From NCBI RefSeq assembly GCF_001613225.1, contig NZ_BDBY01000029.1:1-51110 (forward strand): a DNA stretch of 51,110 nucleotides. Reading direction: 5' to 3'. A model generated the notes under the pieces. The model was not told where the DNA came from. It saw only the letters and a list, made by a program, of their open reading frames with translations, and did not search any database. Origin of the DNA: Nocardia pseudovaccinii NBRC 100343 (GTDB lineage Bacteria; Actinomycetota; Actinomycetes; Mycobacteriales; Mycobacteriaceae). This document shows positions 7,936 to 16,206 of this stretch, piece by piece. A program made the translations under genes and the position numbers. Positions within the stretch are counted from its first letter, which is position 1; every line of letters starts with the position of its first letter.

Positions 7936-9105
7936 CTAGCTCGTCGGGAAGTGCATGTTGCGGTATTCGGCGAAGCGGTTATCGACCTGATCCGCAGTCA
8001 GGCCGAAGTCCGCGAGCGTGTAGCGATGCACGGGACGGGCCGCGCCCGAGGTGCTTTCCGCATGCAGTGCCGCCATCGCCGCTGCGGCCTCGGAGCTCAG
8101 CTCGATATCGAAGTGCCGATAGATCGAACCGACGGTGTCGATCGGGTCCGCGACGAAATCGTCGTAATACACATCGCAGAACTGAGCGGCATTGTGCCGC
8201 TTGCGATCCGCGAGGAACTTATCCGCTCCCCTGGCCCACAGATCCAACTGCGCGGCACCGACGACCGGACCGCGGAACTTCTCCGACCACCCCGCCGAGG
8301 CCTGCTCGTTCAGACTGCACACCGAGGCGATGATGGTGCGCGGGTCCCGGTGCATCTGGATCACCAGCGCATCCGGATACACCTCGAAGATCGCATCCAG
8401 CGCGAACAGATGGCTCGGGTTCTTCAATACCCACCGCCGGTCGGCATCGGGCATCCCGATCAACTGCAGGTTGCGCCGATGCCTGCGATAGGCAGCGGTC
8501 CAATCCTGTTCGCGCAACCACTCCGAATAGCCGGGCAGATAGCCGAGGCATTCGTAGGACACCGACATCAGCGACTGCCGTAGCAGCTGCCAGCACTCCT
8601 CCACCTGGTCCGCCGAAATATGGTGCACGCCCATGAATTCCGGATGCTCCACATGATGCTGTTCGAATGCCGCCTCGATCCGCTGATACACCGGATTGTC
8701 CGTCCAGGTCTCGCGCGGCGGCCGCGGCTGCGGCATCTCGGTGAGCCACATTTCCAGGCCCTGATGCGCCGGATCCGCATTGAGCAGCCGGTGCACCGCC
8801 GTGGTACCCGAACGCGGCAGGCCCGTCACGAAGATCGGGCGCTCGATCGCGACGTCGGCATGTTCCGGAAAGCGTTGCCACGCAGCCTCACTCAGCAACC
8901 GGGCAATCAGCGCACCGCGCAGGAAGGCCCGATTGACCTTGTTACCAAAGGGCGTCAGCTCGGCTTCCTCGGCATAGGACTCGAGCAGCACTGCCAGCCC
9001 CTCGCGGTAGCCGTCGTCGCCGAAATCGGTCAATCCGACGACCTTGGTCGCCGAGGCGTGCAGATCGTCGATGGTGCCGACGTCGTCTCTGCCGATCACA
9101 GTCAT
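7936..9105 (-). CDS. PAPS-dependent sulfotransferase family protein (Sulfotransfer_3)
   Basis: A 389-residue enzyme predicted to move sulfate from PAPS to a hydroxyl acceptor. The 5'-phosphosulfate loop is FVTGLPRSGTTAVHRLL (residues about 92-108). The 3'-phosphate region is VIQMHRDPRTIIASVCSL, with the Arg and Ser expected for PAPS binding. It is the last gene of a minus-strand operon, starting 3 nt after the SDR stop. From memory, M. tuberculosis Rv3529c-Rv3531c has the same order (sulfotransferase, SDR, DUF1214) near kshA in the KstR regulon; this should be checked. cysD-cysNC nearby would supply PAPS. The acceptor is unknown; a steroid or lipid is a plausible guess. Confidence 0.9.
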   Translation of the reverse strand: MTVIGRDDVGTIDDLHASATKVVGLTDFGDDGYREGLAVLLESYAEEAELTPFGNKVNRAFLRGALIARLLSEAAWQRFPEHADVAIERPIFVTGLPRSGTTAVHRLLNADPAHQGLEMWLTEMPQPRPPRETWTDNPVYQRIEAAFEQHHVEHPEFMGVHHISADQVEECWQLLRQSLMSVSYECLGYLPGYSEWLREQDWTAAYRRHRRNLQLIGMPDADRRWVLKNPSHLFALDAIFEVYPDALVIQMHRDPRTIIASVCSLNEQASAGWSEKFRGPVVGAAQLDLWARGADKFLADRKRHNAAQFCDVYYDDFVADPIDTVGSIYRHFDIELSSEAAAAMAALHAESTSGAARPVHRYTLADFGLTADQVDNRFAEYRNMHFPTS

Positions 9106-9108
9106 CTC

Positions 9109-9885
9109 CTAGTGGTGGTATTCGCCGCCGTTGACATCCAGGCACGCGCCGGTGATCGCCCGCGCCAGATGCGAGGCGAAGAAGACCACGGCGTCGGCGA
9201 TCTCATCGGGTTCGGGCAGCTTGCGCAGATCGATGGTCTCGGCCGTTTCGGCGTACACCGCTTCGGGGGTGATGCCGCGCTGCTTGGCCTGATAGTTGAA
9301 GTACCACTTCAGGTTGTCGGCCCAGATATAGCCGGGCGCAACGGTATTCACCCGGATGCCCTTGGGCCCGAGTTCGGTGGCCAGGCTCTGCGCCAGCGCG
9401 AGCAGGCTCGCCTTGGCCATCTTGTACGGCCCGAAGGTGCGCCGCGAGTGCCGCAGCACCGCCGAATTGATCATGACCACCGAGCCCGTGGACTCGGTCA
9501 ACGCGGGCACGAACAGACGCGTCAACCGCAGTGCGGCAAGCACATTCGTCTCGAACCCGGCGCGCACATCATCGAGGTCGACATCGGCCAGATCGGTGAT
9601 CGGCGGAATCGCGAAGGCATTGTTCACCAGGGTGTCGACATGACCGAAGGCGCTCTGTGCCGTCTCGACCAGATTCGTCACGGCCGCTTCATCATTGATA
9701 TCGGTAGGCACCACCACCGCGCGCCTGCCGAGTTCGGTGATCTCCTTGGCCACCTCGGTCAGCCGCGATTCGGTCCGCGAGGCCAGCACCACATCGGCGC
9801 CCGCGCGCGCACTCTGCACCGCGATGGCCCGGCCGAGCCCCGGACCGACTCCGGAGACGACAACTACTTTGTCCTGCAACAACAT
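9109..9885 (-). CDS. short-chain dehydrogenase/reductase (SDR)
   Basis: A 258-residue NAD(P)-dependent oxidoreductase. The cofactor motif is SGVGPGLGRAIA (TGxxxGxG type) near residue 10. The NNAF motif follows at about 88. The catalytic set includes Ser in MINSAVL and the Tyr-x-x-x-Lys pair in GPYKMAKAS. The start at ATG 9885 has AAGGA about 9 nt upstream and overlaps the DUF1214 stop by 1 nt (TGATG), so the genes are translationally coupled. It is the middle gene of the DUF1214 - SDR - sulfotransferase operon and probably oxidises or reduces an alcohol/ketone on the molecule that is sulfated. Confidence 0.92.
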   Translation of the reverse strand: MLLQDKVVVVSGVGPGLGRAIAVQSARAGADVVLASRTESRLTEVAKEITELGRRAVVVPTDINDEAAVTNLVETAQSAFGHVDTLVNNAFAIPPITDLADVDLDDVRAGFETNVLAALRLTRLFVPALTESTGSVVMINSAVLRHSRRTFGPYKMAKASLLALAQSLATELGPKGIRVNTVAPGYIWADNLKWYFNYQAKQRGITPEAVYAETAETIDLRKLPEPDEIADAVVFFASHLARAITGACLDVNGGEYHH

Positions 9886-11096
9886 CAGCCGAGCATCCTT
9901 TCCGCCACGGCAACCTGACGCGCCGCGATCCGGGCCTTCCATTCTTCTGGCGTGACCCGAGCTTCCTGGTAGTACGGCAGCCGCTCAGGCAATTCGGCGA
10001 CCGATACCACCTCCACCGTCGGGCCGTCCTCGGGCTTCAGCTCCCGCGACAGCTGTTGCCAGCGGAACTGCAAGTACCCGCGCGCATGGCCGGTGCGTTC
10101 GATCCAGTTGGTCAGCCCGGGGTCGCGCTCGCTGATGACCAGCCGGATCATCCCGTCCGGATCCACGCGCGCCTGGTCGGCGGTAAGGCTGGTCTGGTGG
10201 TTGATGTAGTCCAGCGACACGTACCACATGCTGCCGAGTTGGAAACCCTGGTACGGCGAATCCGATTTCGGCACGGTGAGGATCATCGCTTGATCGTCGT
10301 CGAGTTCGTAATGGCCGACGGAGGAGAACTGGGTGGTAAGCCCGCCCGGGGTGGAGCGCGGTTCGGTCATCGTGTTGACCGGCAGGTTGAGATAGAACCA
10401 CTTCGGGAACGCCAGGAAGGTATTCAGCCGCGAAACCAGCATTTTCCCGGCGATGTCGTACCGCTTGCTCATCAGGTCCCTGGTCGGCGGCGGCGGTGCG
10501 TCGCCGCTCCGGTCCACCCGCTGGATGCGGATCGTGCCGGGCTTCTCGATGGCCCAGTCGCTGTGTACCTCACGGACCACGAGCATGGCGGAGTCGGGCG
10601 CGAGATGAACATAGCCGCGGCGCGCCTCGCCGGGTCCGAGACGGAGCTCGTAGGACCCGTCGGCCGCGATATCGAGGGCGCGGGCGTCGAAGGCGGTCTC
10701 GCTGTCGGGGACGTCCACCGGCGAGTAGTTGCCGTTGAGCACCTGGAAGCTGAGGTCACGAGTGGTACCGCGGGTTCCGGTCACCACGTACTCGGCGTCG
10801 GGGCGCAGATACGAATGGAAGTAGAGGGTGTCCGGGTTGTCCAGACCCATCTTCGTATACGGGCCGGTGGACATGACGAAGAACGGAAAGTCCCGCTCGA
10901 AGGCCCACGCCATCTGGATGGAGGCGCGAATACTGCCCGCGAGGTAGTCGTAGCCCTCGACGAGGTCCTGTTCGGTTCGAATATGCGGTGCGCCGGTGAT
11001 GATTTCCTCGGCGGCGGCGATGGCTTCCGCGAACGGCTGTGTCAGCAAGAGGCTTCTCCGAAGTAGCTGTTCCAAATATGTACCGCTCTGGTACAT
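9885..11096 (-). CDS. DUF1214 domain-containing protein
   Basis: A 403-residue protein of unknown biochemical function. The C-terminal half carries DUF1214-like sequence (FSSVGHYELDDDQAMILTVP, then QGFQLGSMWYVSLDYINHQTSL and DPGLTNWIERTGHARGYLQFRW). The N-terminal half has GPYTKMGLDNPDTLYFHSYL. The start at 11096 has no clear ribosome binding site and lies within a 17-bp inverted repeat, so either the transcript is leaderless or the true start is a little further in. It is first in the operon with the SDR and sulfotransferase. A perfect KstR-type box lies just upstream. Confidence 0.85.
   Translation of the reverse strand: MYQSGTYLEQLLRRSLLLTQPFAEAIAAAEEIITGAPHIRTEQDLVEGYDYLAGSIRASIQMAWAFERDFPFFVMSTGPYTKMGLDNPDTLYFHSYLRPDAEYVVTGTRGTTRDLSFQVLNGNYSPVDVPDSETAFDARALDIAADGSYELRLGPGEARRGYVHLAPDSAMLVVREVHSDWAIEKPGTIRIQRVDRSGDAPPPPTRDLMSKRYDIAGKMLVSRLNTFLAFPKWFYLNLPVNTMTEPRSTPGGLTTQFSSVGHYELDDDQAMILTVPKSDSPYQGFQLGSMWYVSLDYINHQTSLTADQARVDPDGMIRLVISERDPGLTNWIERTGHARGYLQFRWQQLSRELKPEDGPTVEVVSVAELPERLPYYQEARVTPEEWKARIAARQVAVAERMLG
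11079..11095. promoter_or_regulatory. 17-bp inverted repeat at the start of the DUF1214 gene
   Basis: TGTACC at 11079-11084 and GGTACA at 11090-11095 are perfect complements separated by GCTCT. It overlaps the proposed DUF1214 start codon. It is a candidate operator for the divergent IclR regulator or a TetR-type protein. Confidence 0.5.
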
Positions 11097-11113
11097 TTCG
11101 ATACAAGCAAGAT

Positions 11114-11127
11114 TAGAACCTGTTCTA
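11114..11127. promoter_or_regulatory. perfect KstR-type operator between DUF1214 operon and IclR gene
   Basis: TAGAACCTGTTCTA is a 14-bp palindrome, apart from its centre, matching the published KstR consensus TnnAACnnGTTnnA at every fixed base. It ends at the AGGAG ribosome binding site of the IclR gene and lies 18 nt upstream of the DUF1214 start, so a bound repressor could block both directions. Confidence 0.75.
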
Positions 11128-11137
11128 GGAGTTGTCT

Positions 11138-12025
11138 ATGGTTGCCCGCAGATCCGCCCCGACCGCACGGGTGGTCCAAGTGCTGGATTTCTTCGTCGAG
11201 CGGCGCGGCAAACGCTTCGGACTCTCCGAACTGGCCCGGGAGCTCGACCTGGCCAAACCGACCTGCCTGGGCATCCTCACCGAACTGACCGCGGGCGGCT
11301 ATCTCATGCGCGATCCGAACACCCGCACCTACGGGCTCGGACCTGCGCTGATCGCCGCGGGCCGGGTGGCTCAGGACAGCTTCGCCATCGCCTCCATCGC
11401 GCGCGCCGAGCTCGAGAAACTCACCGCGCTGTACCGCACGACCTGTACCGCATCGGCCGTGGTCGGCGAACAGATCATGGTGCTGGAGAGCACCGGTCCG
11501 GGCCTGGTCAAGGTGGGTGCGGCCTACCATTTCGCACCGCCGGTGGGTCTGATGTACGTGCTCTGGGATACCGACGCGGCCTTCGACGCGTGGTTGCGCA
11601 AGCCGCCGACGGTGCCGCTGCGCCAGGACGAGGCCCGGCTGCGCCGGATCGTCGCGGAGTGCCGCGAGCGCGGCTACCTGATCGAAAGCCTGACCGCGGC
11701 CGGGCGGCGGCTGTACGCTTTGCTGGCCGGGGTCGCGGCCAGCGACCTGCCCAATGAGGTGCGCGAACTCGTCGGCGAACTGGTGACCAGCCTCGGGGAG
11801 CGGGTCTATCTCGGCACCGATCTGCGCCCGCGCAAGGAACATCCGGTCAGCCTGCTCGCGGCGCCCACCTACGGCGGCGACGGCAGGCAGAACATGGTGC
11901 TGACGATGTACGTCGGAACCTCCATCACTGGTGCCGAGATCGACCGTCGCGGAACCGCACTCGTGGCGGCCGCGGATCGGGTGACCGCCGAATCCGGGGG
12001 TCACAAGCCGGATTCGAACCATTGA
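11138..12025 (+). CDS. IclR-family transcriptional regulator
   Basis: A 295-residue regulator. The N-terminal winged helix-turn-helix (residues about 10-65) reads VVQVLDFFVERRGKRFGLSE and LARELDLAKPTCLGILTEL. The C-terminal IclR effector-binding (GAF-like) domain includes TYGLGPALIAAGRVA and a later GERVYLGTDL stretch. ATG 11138 is chosen because AGGAG (11127-11131) is 6 nt upstream; a TTG at 11132 is possible. It is divergent from the DUF1214 operon and just upstream of cysD, so it is well placed to control either set. Its ligand is unknown. Confidence 0.9.
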   Translation: MVARRSAPTARVVQVLDFFVERRGKRFGLSELARELDLAKPTCLGILTELTAGGYLMRDPNTRTYGLGPALIAAGRVAQDSFAIASIARAELEKLTALYRTTCTASAVVGEQIMVLESTGPGLVKVGAAYHFAPPVGLMYVLWDTDAAFDAWLRKPPTVPLRQDEARLRRIVAECRERGYLIESLTAAGRRLYALLAGVAASDLPNEVRELVGELVTSLGERVYLGTDLRPRKEHPVSLLAAPTYGGDGRQNMVLTMYVGTSITGAEIDRRGTALVAAADRVTAESGGHKPDSNH

Positions 12026-12033
12026 CCAATGAC

Positions 12034-12047
12034 CGAAACGTGTTCTA
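12034..12047. promoter_or_regulatory. KstR-like box upstream of cysD
   Basis: The 14-mer ending AACGTGTTCTA keeps the AACnnGTT core and the right flank CTA of the perfect box at 11114-11127; the left flank has diverged. It lies 10 nt before the cysD start. This suggests that PAPS synthesis here is regulated with the sulfotransferase operon. Confidence 0.55.
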
Positions 12048-12057
12048 GTTTTGGGGC

Positions 12058-12990
12058 GTGAGCCAGTACGCGAAGTCGACGGCGAGCACCTACGAGCTGC
12101 CTCATCTGGACGCGCTCGAGGCCGAGTCGGCACATATATTCCGGGAAGTCGCCGCCACCTTCGAACGGCCGGTGCTGCTGTTCTCCGGCGGCAAGGATTC
12201 GGTGGTCATGCTGCACCTCGCGGCCAAGGCCTTCTGGCCCGCGCCGCTGCCGTTCCCGGTGCTGCATATCGATACCGGACACAATTTCGACGAGGTCATC
12301 GAATACCGCGACCGCACCGTCGAGCGGCTCGGCCTGCAACTCGTGGTCGGCAGCGTGCAGGACGATATCGACGCGGGACGGGTGAAGGAGGAGACCGGAG
12401 CGCGCGCCTCCCGAAACCGGTTGCAGACAGCCACTTTGCTTCGTTCGATCCGCGAGGGCGGATATGACGCGGTATTCGGCGGTGCGCGCCGGGACGAGGA
12501 GAAGGCGCGCGCCAAGGAGCGCGTATTCAGCTTCCGTGACGAATACGGGCAGTGGGATCCGCGCAATCAGCGACCGGAACTGTGGAATCTCTACAACGGT
12601 CGGCACAGCAAGGGCGAACACATCCGGGTGTTCCCGCTGTCCAACTGGACCGAGCTCGATATCTGGCATTACATCGCCGCCGAGGGCATCGAGCTGCCGC
12701 CGCTGTACTACGCCCATCGCCGAAAGGTGGTGCAGCGCGACGGAATGCTGTTGGCGCACACCAGATTTCTTACCCTGCTCGACGGCGAGCAGCCCTATGA
12801 CAGCACGGTGCGATTCCGGACGGTCGGCGATGCCACCTGCACCGGCTGCGTCGAATCGACCGCGGCGAGCCCGGCGGACGTGGTCGCCGAAGTCGCCGCC
12901 ACCCGGGTCACCGAGCGCGGCGCCACCCGCGCCGATGACCGCATCTCCGAGGCAGGCATGGAAGACCGCAAACGCGAAGGGTATTTCTGA
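12058..12990 (+). CDS. cysD: sulfate adenylyltransferase subunit 2
   Basis: Catalytic subunit of ATP sulfurylase, making adenosine 5'-phosphosulfate from sulfate and ATP with its GTPase partner CysN. The 310-residue protein has the PP-loop LLFSGGKDSVVMLHLA (residues about 40-55), HIDTGHNF, GGARRDEEKARAKER, and the C-terminal VGDATCTGCVES and DRKREGYF expected of CysD. The start is GTG 12058, with a GGGG stretch just upstream. Its stop overlaps the cysNC start by 1 nt, so the two are translationally coupled. Unlike a sulfur-assimilation locus there are no sulfate transporter or reductase genes alongside; the neighbour is a sulfotransferase operon. Confidence 0.97.
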   Translation: MSQYAKSTASTYELPHLDALEAESAHIFREVAATFERPVLLFSGGKDSVVMLHLAAKAFWPAPLPFPVLHIDTGHNFDEVIEYRDRTVERLGLQLVVGSVQDDIDAGRVKEETGARASRNRLQTATLLRSIREGGYDAVFGGARRDEEKARAKERVFSFRDEYGQWDPRNQRPELWNLYNGRHSKGEHIRVFPLSNWTELDIWHYIAAEGIELPPLYYAHRRKVVQRDGMLLAHTRFLTLLDGEQPYDSTVRFRTVGDATCTGCVESTAASPADVVAEVAATRVTERGATRADDRISEAGMEDRKREGYF

Positions 12991-14828
12991 TGACGACCAC
13001 CACCCTGTTGCGCCTGGCCACCGCGGGCAGCGTCGACGACGGTAAGTCGACGCTGATCGGCCGTCTGCTGTTCGACTCCAAGACGATCTTCACCGATCAG
13101 CTCGCCGCGGTGGAGCGGACCAGCAAGGCGCGCGGTGACGATTATCCGGATCTGGCACTGCTCACCGACGGCTTGCGCGCCGAACGCGAACAGGGCATCA
13201 CCATCGATGTGGCGCATCGTTACTTCGCTACCCCCCGGCGCAAATTCATCATCGCCGACACCCCGGGCCATATCCAGTACACCCGCAATATGGTCACCGG
13301 CGCCTCCACCGCCGACCTCGCGCTGATCCTGGTGGACGCACGCAAGGGCATCGTGGAACAGACGCGGCGGCATGCCTTCCTGGCCAGCCTGCTCGGCATC
13401 CCGCACCTGGTGCTGTGTGTGAACAAGATGGATCTGGCCGGATGGTCGCAGGACCGGTTCGAGGAGATCCGGGAGGAATTCGTCGGCTTCGCCACGAAAC
13501 TCGATGTCGCCGATCTGTCCTTCATCCCGATGTCGGCGCTGCACGGTGACAATATCGTGCACCGTGGTGCGAGCATGCCGTGGTACGAGGGCTCGCCCCT
13601 GCTGCATCACCTCGAGGAGGTGCATATCGCCTCCGACCGCAATCTCATCGATGCGCGATTCCCAGTGCAGTATGTGACCCGCAGGCACGCAGAGGATTTC
13701 CGCGGGTATGCGGGAACCATCTCCGGCGGCGTCTTCAAGCCGGGCGACGAAGTCGCCGTGCTGCCTTCGGGATTCACTACCACGGTCGAGGCGATCTGGG
13801 GTCCGGGCGGGACGCCGATCGCGGAAGCCTTTCCGCCGCAGGCCGTTACCATCCAGCTCGCCGACCAACTCGACGTTTCCCGTGGCGATCTGATCTGCCG
13901 CCCCGCGAACCGGCCGCATGTGGGACGCGATCTGGACGCGATGGTGTGCTGGTTCGCCGAGGATTCCGAACTCACCCCCGGCGCCACCTATACCATCCGG
14001 CACACCACCCGCACCGCGACCGCCGAGGTGCGCACCCTGGACTACCGGCTCGACGTGAATACCCTGCACCGCGACGAGAGCGCGAATTCGTTGTCGCTCA
14101 ACGAGATCGGCCGCATCCAGCTGCACACCCGCCAGCCCCTGCTGTTCGATCCGTACCGCCGCAATCGCACCACCGGCAGCTTCATCCTCGTCGACGACAC
14201 CACCAACAACACGGTCGCCGCGGGCATGATCACCGGACCGACCCTGCCCTCCTCTCGCGTCGTCTGGCATTCGACCGCCGTCGGCCGCGACGAGCGCCCG
14301 ACCGCAGGCATGACCGTCTGGCTGACCGGGCTGTCCGGCTCCGGAAAGTCTTCTGTCGCAGTGGAACTGGAGCGTCGCCTGGTCGCGGCGGACCGCCCGG
14401 CCTTCCTGCTCGATGGTGACAATCTGCGCCACGGCCTCAATGCCGACCTCGGGTTCGGCGCCGCCGACCGCGTCGAGAATATCCGCCGCGTGGGCGAAGT
14501 CGCGCGGTTGTTCGCCGAAGCCGGTGTGGTCGCGGTGGTTTCCCTGATCAGTCCCTACGCCGCCGATCGCAACAAGGTCCGGGCCGTGCACGAGGCCGCT
14601 GGCATCCCCTTCGTCGAAATCTTCGTGGATACGCCACTCGAGATCTGCGAAGCCCGCGACCCCAAGGGCATGTACGCCAAGGCCCGCGCCGGTGAGATCC
14701 GCGGTTTCACCGGCATCGACGATCCCTACGAGGCACCCACCCGAGCCGAACTGGTGCTGCGTCCCGAGGACGGCGATCCGGCGGCCATGGCCGCGGCCAT
14801 CCTCGCCAAGCTGGCGGATCTGGACTAA
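12990..14828 (+). CDS. cysNC: bifunctional sulfate adenylyltransferase subunit 1 / adenylylsulfate kinase
   Basis: A 612-residue fusion. Residues 1 to about 430 are the CysN GTPase: P-loop AGSVDDGKSTLIGRLLFDS, EREQGITIDVAHRYF, DTPGHIQYTRNM, and NKMDL for guanine recognition. Residues about 440-612 are APS kinase: P-loop GLSGSGKSSVAVELE, LLDGDNLRHGLNADLGF, and FVDTPLEICEARDPKGMY. Together with CysD it converts sulfate to PAPS in two steps. It is the last gene of the pair, and its 3' end overlaps the convergent MerR gene by 4 nt. The fusion type is normal for actinobacteria. Confidence 0.97.
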   Translation: MTTTTLLRLATAGSVDDGKSTLIGRLLFDSKTIFTDQLAAVERTSKARGDDYPDLALLTDGLRAEREQGITIDVAHRYFATPRRKFIIADTPGHIQYTRNMVTGASTADLALILVDARKGIVEQTRRHAFLASLLGIPHLVLCVNKMDLAGWSQDRFEEIREEFVGFATKLDVADLSFIPMSALHGDNIVHRGASMPWYEGSPLLHHLEEVHIASDRNLIDARFPVQYVTRRHAEDFRGYAGTISGGVFKPGDEVAVLPSGFTTTVEAIWGPGGTPIAEAFPPQAVTIQLADQLDVSRGDLICRPANRPHVGRDLDAMVCWFAEDSELTPGATYTIRHTTRTATAEVRTLDYRLDVNTLHRDESANSLSLNEIGRIQLHTRQPLLFDPYRRNRTTGSFILVDDTTNNTVAAGMITGPTLPSSRVVWHSTAVGRDERPTAGMTVWLTGLSGSGKSSVAVELERRLVAADRPAFLLDGDNLRHGLNADLGFGAADRVENIRRVGEVARLFAEAGVVAVVSLISPYAADRNKVRAVHEAAGIPFVEIFVDTPLEICEARDPKGMYAKARAGEIRGFTGIDDPYEAPTRAELVLRPEDGDPAAMAAAILAKLADLD

Positions 14829-15754
14829 TCGGCCCGCAACGCGGCACCGAACCAGTCGAACACCGGACCGAGGGTCGGCGGGACGGGCCATCCGTTGATG
14901 ACCGAGAGGAGTCGCCAATAGCGTTCGGCGCGTGGGTCTCCCGCGACCTCCAGGCGGGTCAGCAGCCAGTGCCGTAACTCGGTGTCATCGGGACGGCCGA
15001 ATGTCGTCGCGTATGCGGCGGTCAGCTCATCGACAATGGGTCGGGCCGCAGCCGACGACGGCGCTGTTCCAGCTGCGAGCGCCTGGCCGACTCGTTCGCG
15101 CACGAGTTCGGTCAGCTCGTGGTGCAGGCCGGTGGTATCGCCTTCGGCGCGCTGCGCGGCCTGGTATTCCGCCATGCGGCGCACCGATGCGCGGAAATCC
15201 GGATCCCGGGTGAGTTCGGCGAGTTCCACCCAGGCCTGCACCTGGGCGGGTTCGGGGTCGTCGGGCAGTTCCGGCATTGCCGAGCGGATGAGGTCGACGA
15301 ATTCCGGGTCGGCATCGGTGCCACCGAAGGTGTCTTCGACGAATTCGGTGATGAGGCGGCGCTTTTCGGCGTCGGAGAGTTCGACGAGTTTGTGCATGAG
15401 TTCCATCTCCTCGGGGGTCGAGCCCCGCTCGGCTATCGCTCGTAACACCGTGCGCCGCACCCGCAGTGTGCTGATCTGGAACTCCAGCGCATCGGCATGT
15501 GCGGCCGCGACCTCGGGCACCGTCAGTGTGCGGTCGAGCACCTGTCGGATGGCGGCCAGATCTATGCCGAGTTCGCGCAGGGTTCGCACCAGTTGCAGGC
15601 GGGCGAGCGCATCGTCGTCGTAGAGCCGGTAACCGGCGGGGCTGTGAGTGGTCGGCGGCACGACACCGGTATCGGCGTAGAACCGGATGGTCTTGACCGA
15701 GAGACCGGTCCGTTCGGCCATTGTGCCGATCGGATGAAGCGTGACGCCGTCCAT
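14825..15754 (-). CDS. MerR-family transcriptional regulator
   Basis: A 309-residue regulator. The MerR winged HTH is at residues about 6-75 (IGTMAERTGLSVKTIRFYAD, GYRLYDDDALARLQLVRTLR, ELGIDLAAIRQVL), followed by the dimerisation coiled coil (ADALEFQISTLRVRRTVLRA). The last 200 residues are a helical effector-binding region with ELTELVRERVGQAL, similar to TipAS/albicidin-sensing domains, which suggests a hydrophobic drug or metabolite as ligand; this is inference. No target gene is beside it, since cysNC is convergent, so self-control through the palindrome at 15769 is most likely. Confidence 0.9.
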   Translation of the reverse strand: MDGVTLHPIGTMAERTGLSVKTIRFYADTGVVPPTTHSPAGYRLYDDDALARLQLVRTLRELGIDLAAIRQVLDRTLTVPEVAAAHADALEFQISTLRVRRTVLRAIAERGSTPEEMELMHKLVELSDAEKRRLITEFVEDTFGGTDADPEFVDLIRSAMPELPDDPEPAQVQAWVELAELTRDPDFRASVRRMAEYQAAQRAEGDTTGLHHELTELVRERVGQALAAGTAPSSAAARPIVDELTAAYATTFGRPDDTELRHWLLTRLEVAGDPRAERYWRLLSVINGWPVPPTLGPVFDWFGAALRAD

Positions 15755-15768
15755 ACCCCTACCCTCGT

Positions 15769-15787
15769 GTCTCCCCTTGGTGGAGAC
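15769..15787. promoter_or_regulatory. MerR-type operator in the MerR promoter
   Basis: GTCTCC at 15769-15774 and GGAGAC at 15782-15787 are perfect complements with a 7-bp spacer, 15 nt upstream of the MerR start. The size and position fit a MerR dimer site lying within its own promoter. Confidence 0.55.
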
Positions 15788-15953
15788 GCAAATCCCCGCG
15801 ATGCTACGGGTCCGGCGGACTCAGCCGATGGTGCGGAAGAATTCGCGGAAATCGCCTGCATTCAGTCCCGGTGCCTCCGGTTCGGAGTTAGCACCACGTC
15901 TTCCTTCAGGGACTCGCACCCCAAAGCGATCACCTATGCCGGGCGTATCACGA
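15788..15953. other. non-coding stretch between MerR promoter and DUF397 terminator
   Basis: About 165 bp, upstream of the minus-strand MerR gene and downstream of the minus-strand DUF397 gene. No convincing ORF, RNA gene or repeat was seen. Confidence 0.4.
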
Positions 15954-15987
15954 AGACAGCCCCCAGCTTTGAGGCTGGGGGCTGTCT
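15954..15987 (-). terminator. terminator hairpin after DUF397 gene
   Basis: AGACAGCCCCCAGC at 15954-15967 pairs perfectly with GCTGGGGGCTGTCT at 15974-15987 around a 6-nt loop, a 14-bp GC-rich stem. It lies 12 nt beyond the DUF397 stop. The T-run after it is weak. Confidence 0.8.
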
Positions 15988-15999
15988 GCTAGCGACGTG

Positions 16000-16206
16000 T
16001 CATGGTCGGTCGAACTCGCCGTCGTGCACACCAGCGGTGAACGCGTTCCATTCGGCTGGGGTGAAGACGAGCGCTGGGCCGGTCGGATTCTTCGAGTCAC
16101 GCACTCCGACCATGCCCCCGTCAAGGTGCGCGACCTCCACACAGTCCTGGCCGGTGTGGCTACGGCTGCTCTTGTACCACTTCGCAGCCGATAGGTCGAT
16201 ATTCAC
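16000..16206 (-). CDS. DUF397 domain-containing protein
   Basis: A 68-residue DUF397 protein with the family pattern WYKSSRSHTGQDCVEVAHL, GGMVGVRDSKNPTGPALVF and EWNAFTAGV. DUF397 proteins are actinobacterial partners of DUF5753-type XRE regulators; some act as antagonists or effectors of the regulator. Its start overlaps the stop of the upstream XRE gene by ATGA, so the pair is translationally coupled. A strong hairpin follows it. The function beyond this pairing is not known. Confidence 0.93.
   Translation of the reverse strand: MNIDLSAAKWYKSSRSHTGQDCVEVAHLDGGMVGVRDSKNPTGPALVFTPAEWNAFTAGVHDGEFDRP

Noticed and set aside
12058..14828. General assimilatory sulfate locus
   Set aside because: No sulfate permease, PAPS/APS reductase or sulfite reductase accompanies cysD-cysNC here, so the local link to sulfotransfer is preferred.
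12795..14918. 707-codon minus-strand frame opposite cysD/cysNC
   Set aside because: Antisense shadow of conserved genes with GTP- and ATP-binding motifs; no start context or domain of its own.
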